DNA of 64,000 nucleotides, taken from positions 551,277 through 615,276 of the forward strand of contig JIBA01000013.1 of assembly GCA_000620545.1 (NCBI GenBank), read 5' to 3'. This stretch comes from Intrasporangiaceae bacterium URHB0013. GTDB lineage: Bacteria; Actinomycetota; Actinomycetes; Actinomycetales; Dermatophilaceae. The position numbers and the translations under genes were made by a program. Below the pieces are notes generated by a model that saw nothing but the letters and a program-made list of their open reading frames with translations, was not told the DNA's origin and searched no databases. Below, in pieces: positions 54,633 to 62,080 of this stretch (its first letter is position 1; each line of letters opens with the position of its first letter).

Positions 54633-55573
54633 GGAAGGACCCGCGGAACCGTCGCCGTCGCCCCGGGCGCCACACCGTAGTGGCCGATCCTCTCGTCGAG
54701 GACGCCCTCGACGGCGAGGACGACGGTCGCGGGCCCGTCGCCCGCCCGGGCGTGGTCGACCGTGGAGACGATCTCGGCGGTCTCGGACTTCTCTCGGACG
54801 GCCTGCACGGCGTTGGTCGTGACGGCTTGGCCTGCGGCCGCGAGGGTGTCTCCCCCGGCGACGACAGTGGCGTGGGTGGAACCGGCGAACGCGGTGACGA
54901 GGGCTCGGACGGCGTCGGAGCGCGCGCTCACCTCGGACTCGCTGCCGGCGTAGTCACCGGACACGACGACGGCAAGGTCTGCCGGCGCGAGATCGGCCAC
55001 CGAGCTGTCGACGAGGCCGGCGTCGATGAGCACCTTGAGGGCGGCGGAACGCTGCGCCGACGCACCGGTGTCGCTCGTGGAGACCAGGAGCTCGGTGAGC
55101 ACCTGGACGAGCAGGTCGTCGCCGGTGGCGGCCCGGTCGATGCCCAGCGCCGACGCCGCCTCGCTGGCGGCCTGGCCGCGGTCCGCGACCTGGCTCGCGT
55201 CGAACCAGTCGGGACTGAGCGTGACGGTCCCGGCCAGGGCGGCACCGCTCTGGCCCAGAACACCCTCGAGGTTCGTCACCATCGTGCCGTCGGCGGAGGG
55301 CAGGACGACGACGACCGCGCGATGGTCCGCCAGCCGGCCCCGGACGACGCGCTGCTGCACGGCGGTGGCGTACTCGTCGGACGCGTCCACGATCCTCTCG
55401 CTCGTGGCCACCTTGTCGTTGAGCGCCTGCTTCTCGGTGCGCAGGGCCGCGACCTGGTCACTGAGCTGGTCCCCGAGATTGGCCTGCAACGGGCCGGCCC
55501 CGAGCACGATGCCCACCGCGAGCGCCAGGAACACCGAGATGATCGAGACGAGGTGGTAGCGGAAGTCGATCAC
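54629..55573 (-). CDS. steB: SteB/MctB family membrane-anchored protein
   Basis: A 314-residue protein from GTG 55573 (MIDFRYHLVSIISVFLALAVGIVLG), with one N-terminal helix (about 6-26), a coiled coil (about 32-62) and an extracytoplasmic domain. It matches Rv1698, named MctB for copper homeostasis and SteB in Corynebacterium for cell separation; which role applies here is not visible. It overlaps steA and the PNPT gene by 4 nt each. Confidence 0.86.
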   Translation of the reverse strand: MIDFRYHLVSIISVFLALAVGIVLGAGPLQANLGDQLSDQVAALRTEKQALNDKVATSERIVDASDEYATAVQQRVVRGRLADHRAVVVVLPSADGTMVTNLEGVLGQSGAALAGTVTLSPDWFDASQVADRGQAASEAASALGIDRAATGDDLLVQVLTELLVSTSDTGASAQRSAALKVLIDAGLVDSSVADLAPADLAVVVSGDYAGSESEVSARSDAVRALVTAFAGSTHATVVAGGDTLAAAGQAVTTNAVQAVREKSETAEIVSTVDHARAGDGPATVVLAVEGVLDERIGHYGVAPGATATVPRVLP

Positions 55574-56751
55574 GTGAGGATCCCGACGACGGCGGTCCAG
55601 AGGTCGTCCCAGCGCGCGGCGAGGACCTGCAGCCAGGCCTGCCCGGCCGGCGTGGACGCGAGCGCGGCGAAGAAGGCCAGCACGCCGGCGAGGAGCATCG
55701 TCACGAGCAGTCGAACCGGGATGCGGGACCGGTAGAGCTGGCTGACACCCTTGGCATCGACGAGCTTGCTGCCCACTCGCAGCCGGGTGAGGAACGTCGA
55801 GGCCTGCCCGTCGCGGCCCTTGTCGAGGAACTCGACGAGGGTGACGTGGGTGCCGACGGCCACGATGAGCTCGGCGCCGGAGTCGTCCGCGAGCAGCATG
55901 GCGACGTCCTCGCTCGTGCCCGCGGCGGGAAAGACGACGGGCGTGATGCCGAGCGCCTCGACCCGCGCGAGGCCGGGGGCGCGTCCGTCGCGGTAGGCGT
56001 GCACGACGATCTCGGCGCCGCAGCGCAGGGCCTTGTCGGAGACCGAGTCCATGTCGCCGACGATGAGGTCTGGCTGGTGGCCGGACTCGAGGATGGCGTC
56101 GGCCCCGCCGTCCACCCCGATGAGGATCGGGCGGTACTCGCGGATGTAGGGGCGCAGGGTCTCGAGGTCCTCGCGGTAGTGGTAGCCCCGTACGACGATG
56201 AGGCAGTGCCGTCCGTCGAGCTCGGTGGTGATGGGCGGCACGCCGATGCCGTCGAGGAGCAGGTCGCGCTCCTTGCGGATGTACTCCATCGTGTTGGTCG
56301 CAAAGGCCTCGATCTGCACGGCGAGCCCGGCCCGCGCCTCGTGCATCTGGGCCTGCACGGCCTCGGCGTCGAGCAGGGTGCCCGTGGCCACCCGGGTCTC
56401 ACCCGACCACAGGTCCGCACCGTCGAGGCGCAACGGCTGGCCGTCGGCGAGTGTCATGACCTCCGGACCGGCAGCATCGAGCACCGGGATACCGGCGTCG
56501 ACGAGGATCTGCGGGCCGAGGTTCGGGTAGCGGCCACTGATCGAGCCGCTCGCGTTGACCACGGCCGCGGGACGCACCGTGACGAGGGCGTCGGCGCTGA
56601 CCTTGTCGAGGTCGGCGTGGTCGATGACCGCGATGTCGCCCGGCTGCAGCCGCTTCGTCAGGGTCTTGGTCCGCCGGTCGACGCACGCGGGGCCGACGAC
56701 GCCGGGAGCGGTGTCCCGGGTGCGGGGACGGCGACGGATCGACAGGGTCAT
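55570..56751 (-). CDS. steA: SteA-like cytokinetic ring protein
   Basis: A 393-residue protein from ATG 56751 (MTLSIRRRPRTRDTAPG). It resembles Rv1697/SteA: a thiamin-pyrophosphokinase-like domain containing PDLIVGDMDSVSDKALRCGAE and a C-terminal helix RLLVTMLLAGVLAFFAALA. In Corynebacterium SteA sits at the division ring and works with SteB in cell separation. It is the first gene of a five-gene overlapping run, about 100 nt after recN. Confidence 0.88.
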   Translation of the reverse strand: MTLSIRRRPRTRDTAPGVVGPACVDRRTKTLTKRLQPGDIAVIDHADLDKVSADALVTVRPAAVVNASGSISGRYPNLGPQILVDAGIPVLDAAGPEVMTLADGQPLRLDGADLWSGETRVATGTLLDAEAVQAQMHEARAGLAVQIEAFATNTMEYIRKERDLLLDGIGVPPITTELDGRHCLIVVRGYHYREDLETLRPYIREYRPILIGVDGGADAILESGHQPDLIVGDMDSVSDKALRCGAEIVVHAYRDGRAPGLARVEALGITPVVFPAAGTSEDVAMLLADDSGAELIVAVGTHVTLVEFLDKGRDGQASTFLTRLRVGSKLVDAKGVSQLYRSRIPVRLLVTMLLAGVLAFFAALASTPAGQAWLQVLAARWDDLWTAVVGILT

Positions 56752-56821
56752 GATGGCTTCAATCGTGCCACGTCGGCGCGTCGGGGCCCCCATCGGTCCG
56801 AGCCGCCGCCGCGACGCCGAC

Positions 56822-56846
56822 GGTGCGACGGTGCGACGGTGCGACG
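56822..56846. repeat. Three tandem 8-bp repeats between recN and steA
   Basis: GGTGCGAC is repeated three times in the short gap between the recN stop (56854) and the steA start. No function is evident. Confidence 0.6.
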
Positions 56847-56853
56847 CCCGGCT

Positions 56854-58647
56854 TCAGGTGCGCGCGCCGCTGCGTGCAATCGGCCGCGTACCGACCCGAG
56901 CGCCGCTGGTCTGCTCGAGCAGGTCACTGGCATGGGCCAGACCTGCCTCGGAGTCGGGGTCGCCACCCATCATCCGCGAGAGCTCCCGCAGTCGCGCGTC
57001 CCCGTCGACGACGGAGACGCTGCTCGAGGTGATGCGGCCGTCGTCCGCCTTGTGCACGACGAGGTGCCGGTCGGCGAACGCCGCCACCTGCGCGAGGTGG
57101 GTGACGACGATGACCTGGGCGTGCTCGGCGAGCGCGGCCAGGCGCGCTCCCACGTCGAGCGCAGCCCGGCCGCCGACCCCGGCGTCGACCTCGTCGAAGA
57201 CGAAGGTGGGCGGTCCGCCTGCGGCCTCGCCCGAGCCGCTGCGCGAGCCGACGACCTCGAGCGCGAGCATGACCCGCGACAGCTCGCCGCCCGAGGCGGC
57301 GCGGGCGACGCTGCGCGGCGTGGCTCCGGGGTTGGCCGCGAGCAGGATCTCGACGTCGTCGATGCCGTGTCGGGCCAGCCGCACGCGGTCACCGTCGGGC
57401 AGCGCGACGCCCTCCGGGTCGGTGCGACGCCGCAGGTCGACCTGCACCACGGCCTTTCCCATGGCCAGGTGCGAGAGCTCCTCGGAGACGCGGGCGCCGA
57501 AGTCGTCGCCCGCGGCGCGGCGGGCCTCCGACAGCGCGACTGCGGCCGCGACGAGGGACGCCTCGAGCTCACGCACCTCGGCGCCGAGCCGCTCGACGCG
57601 GTCGTCGGCGGTCACGAGCTCGTCGAGGCGGGCTGCCCCGCGACCCGACCACTCGAGCACCTCGTAGACCGTCTCGCCGTACTTGCGGGTGAGGACCCCC
57701 AGCGCCGACCGCCGCTCCTGCACGTAGCCGAGGCGCTCTGGGTCGAGGTCGACGTCCTCGAGGTATGCCGTGAGGTCCGCCGCGAGATCGCTGACGAGCG
57801 TGCCCACCTCGTGCAGGCGCTCATCGAGGCCGGCGAGGGCCTGGTCGTGGGCGGTGGCGGGACCGAGCGCACCCCGCGCGGAGCCGATGAGGTCACGGAC
57901 GTTGGGAGCCGGCTCCGCGGCATACTCGTCGCCGCTGAGCTCGGCCAGGGCCTGGGCCGCAGCCAGACGCAGCGTGTCGGCGTGCGCGAGGCGCTGGTCC
58001 TCGGCACGCAGCGCCACGTCCTCACCAGGCTGCGGGTCGACGGCCTCGATCTCCTCGAGCGAGGCCGTGAGCGAGTCGATCTCCCGGGCACGCTCGCGCG
58101 CTTCGGAGACGAGGCGTTCGTGCTCGCGCGCCGACTCACGCCAGCGGTCGTAGAGCGCGCCCACGCGGTCGCGCAGGGCTGCCAGGTCAGGTCCGCCGAA
58201 GTCGTCGAGGACCACCCGGTGGGCGTCGCCCTGCTTGAGGCGCCACTGGTCCGCCTGGCCGTGCACGGCCACGAGCATCTGACCGAGCTCGGCGAGCACG
58301 GCGACGGGGGCGGTGCGTCCGCCGACGTGGGCGCGCGACCGGCCGGCCGCGGCGATGGTGCGGGCGATGACGAGCTCGCCGTCCTCGTGGTCGGCGCCTG
58401 CCTCGTCGGCCCGGACCAGGGCCGGGTGGTCCAGGGGCAGCTGCACGACGCCCTCCACGAGAGCCGAGGAGGAGCCGGTGCGCACGAGCCCGGAGTCGGC
58501 GCGCTCACCGAGCAGCAGGCCGAGCCCGGAGACGACCATGGTCTTGCCGGCGCCCGTCTCACCGGTGAGCACGTTGAGCCCGGGGCTCAGGTCGAGGACG
58601 GCGTCGTCGATGACACCGACCCCGCGAATCCTCATCTGGCTGAACAC
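56854..58647 (-). CDS. recN: DNA repair protein RecN
   Basis: A 597-residue SMC-like ATPase for double-strand break repair. The Walker A GETGAGKTM is near residue 30, long coiled-coil segments fill about 160-380, then SGGELSRVMLALEVV and FVFDEVDAGVGGRAA form the signature and Walker B. GTG 58647 (MFSQMRIRGVGVIDD) has AGGTGG 5 nt upstream. It follows nadK closely, as in mycobacteria. Confidence 0.96.
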   Translation of the reverse strand: MFSQMRIRGVGVIDDAVLDLSPGLNVLTGETGAGKTMVVSGLGLLLGERADSGLVRTGSSSALVEGVVQLPLDHPALVRADEAGADHEDGELVIARTIAAAGRSRAHVGGRTAPVAVLAELGQMLVAVHGQADQWRLKQGDAHRVVLDDFGGPDLAALRDRVGALYDRWRESAREHERLVSEARERAREIDSLTASLEEIEAVDPQPGEDVALRAEDQRLAHADTLRLAAAQALAELSGDEYAAEPAPNVRDLIGSARGALGPATAHDQALAGLDERLHEVGTLVSDLAADLTAYLEDVDLDPERLGYVQERRSALGVLTRKYGETVYEVLEWSGRGAARLDELVTADDRVERLGAEVRELEASLVAAAVALSEARRAAGDDFGARVSEELSHLAMGKAVVQVDLRRRTDPEGVALPDGDRVRLARHGIDDVEILLAANPGATPRSVARAASGGELSRVMLALEVVGSRSGSGEAAGGPPTFVFDEVDAGVGGRAALDVGARLAALAEHAQVIVVTHLAQVAAFADRHLVVHKADDGRITSSSVSVVDGDARLRELSRMMGGDPDSEAGLAHASDLLEQTSGARVGTRPIARSGART

Positions 58648-58656
58648 GCGTCCACC

Positions 58657-59604
58657 TTAGGGCCGGGCGCCCTCTTTGCCGTCGACGTCGTCCACGAGGG
58701 TCAGGGTGTCGCCGTTGCCACGCCACCCGGCCACCGACAGGTCGAACTTGGCGACGAGGCGATCGGTGAACGGCGCGCTCGTCAGCCGGGCGAGGCGCAG
58801 CGGACGCAGTCCGCGGCGCACCTCGATGCGCGCACCCGGCGGGAGGTCGACGTGGCGCCGACCGTCGCACCACATGACACCCGCGCCCTCGGTCGCGGCC
58901 TTGATCTCGACGGCCAGGTGCGTGTCGGGACCCAGCACGAGCGGCCGGGCGAAGAGCGCGTGGGCCGCGCTGGGGACGAGGAGCATCGCCTCGACCTGCG
59001 GCCACACGACCGGCCCACCGGCCGAGAAGGCGTATGCCGTCGAGCCCGTCGGGGTGGACACGATGACACCGTCGCAGCCCCAGCTCGACAGCGGCCGCCC
59101 GTCGACCTCGATGGTGACCTCGAGCATCCGCTCCCTGGCGGCCTTCTCGACGCTGACCTCGTTGAGGGCCCAGCTGCTCGCGATGAGCTCGCCGTGGAGC
59201 CTGGCGTCGACATGGAGCGTCATGCGCTCCTCGACGGCGTAGTCGTTGCTCGCGATGTGCTCGACCGTGGCGTCGAGATCGTCGCGCTCGGCCTCGGCCA
59301 GGAAGCCCACGTGGCCGAGGTTGACCCCGAGCAGGGGGACGTCGACGCTACGGGCGAACTCGGCGCCGCGCAGGATGGTCCCGTCGCCCCCGAGGACCAC
59401 CACGAGGTCGCATCCCTCGGCCACCTGCTCCTCGGCCGGGGCGATGTGCACGCGGGAGCTGTCCTTGAGGTCGAGGGCCTCGGCCTCGTCGGCCTGGAGC
59501 GACACGTCGATGCCGAGGTGCGTGAGACGCTCGACGACACCCTTGGCAACCGTCAACGCCTCGGGGCGCCTCGGGTGGGCCACGAGCAGGATCCGGCGCG
59601 TCAC
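58657..59604 (-). CDS. nadK: NAD kinase
   Basis: A 315-residue enzyme making NADP+. Signatures are VVVLGGDGTILRGAEFA (GGDG at 72-75), LGHVGFLAE, ALNEVSVEK and STPTGSTAYAFSAGGPVV. GTG 59604 overlaps the tlyA stop by 4 nt. Confidence 0.96.
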   Translation of the reverse strand: MTRRILLVAHPRRPEALTVAKGVVERLTHLGIDVSLQADEAEALDLKDSSRVHIAPAEEQVAEGCDLVVVLGGDGTILRGAEFARSVDVPLLGVNLGHVGFLAEAERDDLDATVEHIASNDYAVEERMTLHVDARLHGELIASSWALNEVSVEKAARERMLEVTIEVDGRPLSSWGCDGVIVSTPTGSTAYAFSAGGPVVWPQVEAMLLVPSAAHALFARPLVLGPDTHLAVEIKAATEGAGVMWCDGRRHVDLPPGARIEVRRGLRPLRLARLTSAPFTDRLVAKFDLSVAGWRGNGDTLTLVDDVDGKEGARP

Positions 59605-60401
59605 GGGGCTCCTTCCAGGTCGATGGCCCCCAGCATGTCATCCACGGCCGTCACGGAGGCGCCCGGGACCGATCTCGGGGCGAGCCAGAAGAGGAACTCG
59701 CGGTTGCCTTCGCCACCGGTGATCGGGCTGGCGGTGGCGCCGTGCAGGTGCAGGTCCTGGTCCCCTGCGACCTGCGCCACGTCTCGCAGCACGCGGCGAC
59801 GCTCGTGCGGCGACGTGACCACGCCCGTCCGGCTCAGCCGCTCCCGACCCACCTCGAACTGCGGCTTGACGAGGACGACCAAGTCACCCTCCTCGGTGAC
59901 AAGCGGTCGCATGGCCGGCAGCGCGATGGCGAGCGAGATGAAGCTGAGGTCGGACACCACGAGGTCGAAGCGGCCTCCGAGGGCTGCAGCATCGACGGTG
60001 CGGATGTTGGTGCCGGGCAGGTCGAGGACGCGAGGGTCGGCGGCGATCGACGCGACGAGCTGGTCGTGGCCGACGTCGAGGGCCGTGACGTGAGCTGCCC
60101 CTCGCTCGAGGAGCACCTGGGTGAAACCCCCTGTGCTCGCACCGACGTCGAGGCAGCGCCGGCCCTCGACGGGGACCGGCCACGTGTCGAGGGCGTGGAG
60201 CAGCTTGACGGCTGCTCGACCCACCCACTGGTGGGGCTCGCGTGTCAGCTCGACCGTCGACGAGTCAGCGACGGGCAGAGCGGGCTTGCGAGCCGGCACG
60301 CCGTCGACCAGCACCACTCCAGCCGTGACGAGCTCACGGGCCTGGGTGCGAGACCGGGCCAGGCCCCGGGCAACGAGCTCGACGTCGAGACGACGCGTCA
60401 C
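59601..60401 (-). CDS. tlyA: 16S/23S rRNA 2'-O-methyltransferase TlyA
   Basis: A 266-residue protein with an N-terminal S4 RNA-binding domain (RRLDVELVARGLARSRTQARELVTAGVVLVDG) and an FtsJ-like methyltransferase domain (CLDVGASTGGFTQVLLERGA, VSDLSFISL, LVKPQFEVGRE). TlyA methylates ribosomal RNA and affects capreomycin susceptibility. The GTG start overlaps the preceding gene's stop by 4 nt. Confidence 0.94.
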   Translation of the reverse strand: MTRRLDVELVARGLARSRTQARELVTAGVVLVDGVPARKPALPVADSSTVELTREPHQWVGRAAVKLLHALDTWPVPVEGRRCLDVGASTGGFTQVLLERGAAHVTALDVGHDQLVASIAADPRVLDLPGTNIRTVDAAALGGRFDLVVSDLSFISLAIALPAMRPLVTEEGDLVVLVKPQFEVGRERLSRTGVVTSPHERRRVLRDVAQVAGDQDLHLHGATASPITGGEGNREFLFWLAPRSVPGASVTAVDDMLGAIDLEGAP

Positions 60402-60865
60402 GCCCCACCGAGGCCGCCGAGGCGGCTCTGCAGGCTGCGGTGGGCGTGCTCCCCCGACTCGATGCGTTCGGCGAAGGACCCGGCCTGCGACTCGGCGAGG
60501 CGCATCATCGCCTCGTCGACCGCCTGGTCACCGGTCACCGGGGGGGTAGGGGCATCCGGCGTCGCGTCGATCGGCGCGAACGGCACCTCGGCGGTCGAGG
60601 CGTCCTCGTCCTCTCCCGCGGTGACGTCATGAGGTTCGTCGTCCGCGGCTTCGATGTCGGGGTCGCTCGCGTCGTCGGGCTGGTCGTCCGAGTCCTCCCA
60701 CGCCTCGACGGTGTCGTCCACGTCCACGTCCACGTCGACATCGACGTCGTGACCGTCGTTCGGGTTCGTGCCGGGCTCCGCGTCCATGGGGTCGAGCTCC
60801 TCGGCGACCTCGAGCGGTTCGCCGGACCCGAGGTCGTCGCTCCGAGCGTCACTCTCGCCAAACAT
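60398..60865 (-). CDS. Acidic small protein of unknown function
   Basis: A 155-residue protein from ATG 60865 (MFGESDARSDDLGSGEP). The first 110 residues are disordered and strongly acidic, with DVDVDVDVDVDD coded by a short GTCCAC-type tandem repeat near 60716-60755. The C-terminal 45 residues (DQAVDEAMMRLAESQAGSFAERIESGEHAHRSLQSRLGG) look like a conserved helix pair. The position between tlyA and the HAD gene matches Rv1693 of Mycobacterium. No function assigned. Confidence 0.75.
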   Translation of the reverse strand: MFGESDARSDDLGSGEPLEVAEELDPMDAEPGTNPNDGHDVDVDVDVDVDDTVEAWEDSDDQPDDASDPDIEAADDEPHDVTAGEDEDASTAEVPFAPIDATPDAPTPPVTGDQAVDEAMMRLAESQAGSFAERIESGEHAHRSLQSRLGGLGGA

Positions 60866-60906
60866 GTGCTGCCTCCGTGCCGAGTGGTTGGTCCGCTCCG
60901 GTCACG

Positions 60907-61968
60907 CTACCGGGTCGGCGGTGGCGAGTCGTCGAGCAGGCGGTCGAGCGCCCTGGCCTCGCGTCGCAGCTGCTCCCGCGGAGCTCCTTCGTCACGCAGG
61001 GAGAGCAGCGCTGCCAGCCCGGCTCGCACCGCCTCGATCGGACCCGCACTCCCCTGCTCGACCGACAGGGCAGCGCCCTCGCACGTCACGCGCGCTCCAC
61101 CGCACTGCCAGCCACCCGCGTCGGACACGGGGACGGCATACGGCTGCAGGAGCTGGGCGAGAGAGGTGAGGACGTACGTCGGCGACGACTCGCTCGCGAC
61201 GAGGTCGGACGGCCGGTCGACGCCGGTCAGCACCCACGCCGAGTCGAGGCCTGCCGCCTCCGCGCCGACGATGTCAGTGCCGATCCGGTCCCCGACGGCG
61301 AGGGTCCGGGGCGCACTGGTGCCGAGGCGCTCCAGGGCGAGGCGATAGAGCGGCGGGTGCGGTTTGCCGACGACCTCGGGACGTCGCCGGAGCGCGGCGG
61401 CAAGCAGGTCGACGTAGGCGCCGTTCCCCGGCGACTGGCCCCACGGCAGCGGCAGGGTCGCGTCGTCGTTCGTGGCGACCCAGGGCAGGCCCGCGGTGAG
61501 GAGACGAGCAGCCGTCTCGAAGTCACGCACACGCAGGTTCCTGCCCAAGCCCTGGAGCACTGCTTTGACGCCATCGAGCCCGACGCCACCGTCGTGGTCG
61601 TCGAGGGAGACGGGCCTGAGGCCGGCGTCCCTCAGTGCCTCGACGACGCCGTCACCACCGAGGGCGAGGACGGCGGCGCCCTCGTCCAGCTGGCCGGCGA
61701 GCCGAGCAGCACCGGCCTGGGCGCTCGACACGACGTCGGACGCGGCGGCGGGGGCGCCGATGCCGGCGATCTGGGCGGCGACCTCAGCCGGCACGCGCGA
61801 GGCGTTGTTCGTCGCGTAGACGACCCGGATCCCGCGAGCCACCATGTGCTGCAGTGCTTCCGGGGCCCCGTGGACCGCGTCCGCCCCGCGGTACACGACG
61901 CCATCGAGGTCGCACACCACACCGTCGTACCCCGCGATCAGCGGTTCCGCCGACTCGTCCACGTCCAT
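60907..61968 (-). CDS. HAD superfamily phosphatase, NagD-like (subfamily IIA)
   Basis: A 353-residue enzyme from ATG 61968 with GGAGG 5 nt upstream. Motif I is VVCDLDGVVYRG with Asp20 and Asp22, motif II is ATNNASR, and motifs III/IV are KPHPPLYRLALERLG and VGDRIGTDIVGAEAAG. The C-terminal 80 residues extend beyond a typical NagD-like protein. It may dephosphorylate glycerol or sugar phosphates; Rv1692 is the syntenic counterpart, a glycerol-3-phosphate phosphatase as I recall. Confidence 0.87.
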   Translation of the reverse strand: MDVDESAEPLIAGYDGVVCDLDGVVYRGADAVHGAPEALQHMVARGIRVVYATNNASRVPAEVAAQIAGIGAPAAASDVVSSAQAGAARLAGQLDEGAAVLALGGDGVVEALRDAGLRPVSLDDHDGGVGLDGVKAVLQGLGRNLRVRDFETAARLLTAGLPWVATNDDATLPLPWGQSPGNGAYVDLLAAALRRRPEVVGKPHPPLYRLALERLGTSAPRTLAVGDRIGTDIVGAEAAGLDSAWVLTGVDRPSDLVASESSPTYVLTSLAQLLQPYAVPVSDAGGWQCGGARVTCEGAALSVEQGSAGPIEAVRAGLAALLSLRDEGAPREQLRREARALDRLLDDSPPPTR

Positions 61969-61973
61969 GGGAC

Positions 61974-62008
61974 CTCCTCGAGGAGACCCTACGGCGACCC
62001 GTAGGGTC
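61974..62008 (-). promoter_or_regulatory. Two adjacent inverted repeats in the HAD phosphatase leader
   Basis: GACCCTACGG (61985-61994) pairs with CCGTAGGGTC (61999-62008) around a 4-base loop. The directly adjoining CTCCTCGAGGAG (61974-61985) is a perfect 12-bp palindrome and contains most of the Shine-Dalgarno of the HAD gene. The first could end readthrough from the TPR gene, and the second could mask the ribosome binding site. Confidence 0.5.
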
Positions 62009-62037
62009 AGCAAGGCCGACCAGTCCGGAACGCAGGA

Positions 62038-62065
62038 CGGGCCCGACCCATGAAGGCCGGACCCG
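62038..62065 (-). terminator. Possible terminator stem-loop after the TPR gene
   Basis: CGGGCCCGACC (62038-62048) and GGCCGGACCCG (62055-62065) form an 11-bp stem with two G-U-type pairs and a six-base loop. It starts 16 nt beyond the TPR gene stop. No T tract is present. Confidence 0.45.
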
Positions 62066-62080
62066 TTCCCGTGGTTGCGC

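Noticed and set aside
55846..60093. A 1415-codon open frame on the + strand
   Set aside because: It is antisense to steA, recN, nadK and tlyA, all of which have clear family motifs. Long antisense frames are expected at this GC content, and its translation is low-complexity Ala/Arg/Gly/Val-rich with no domain.
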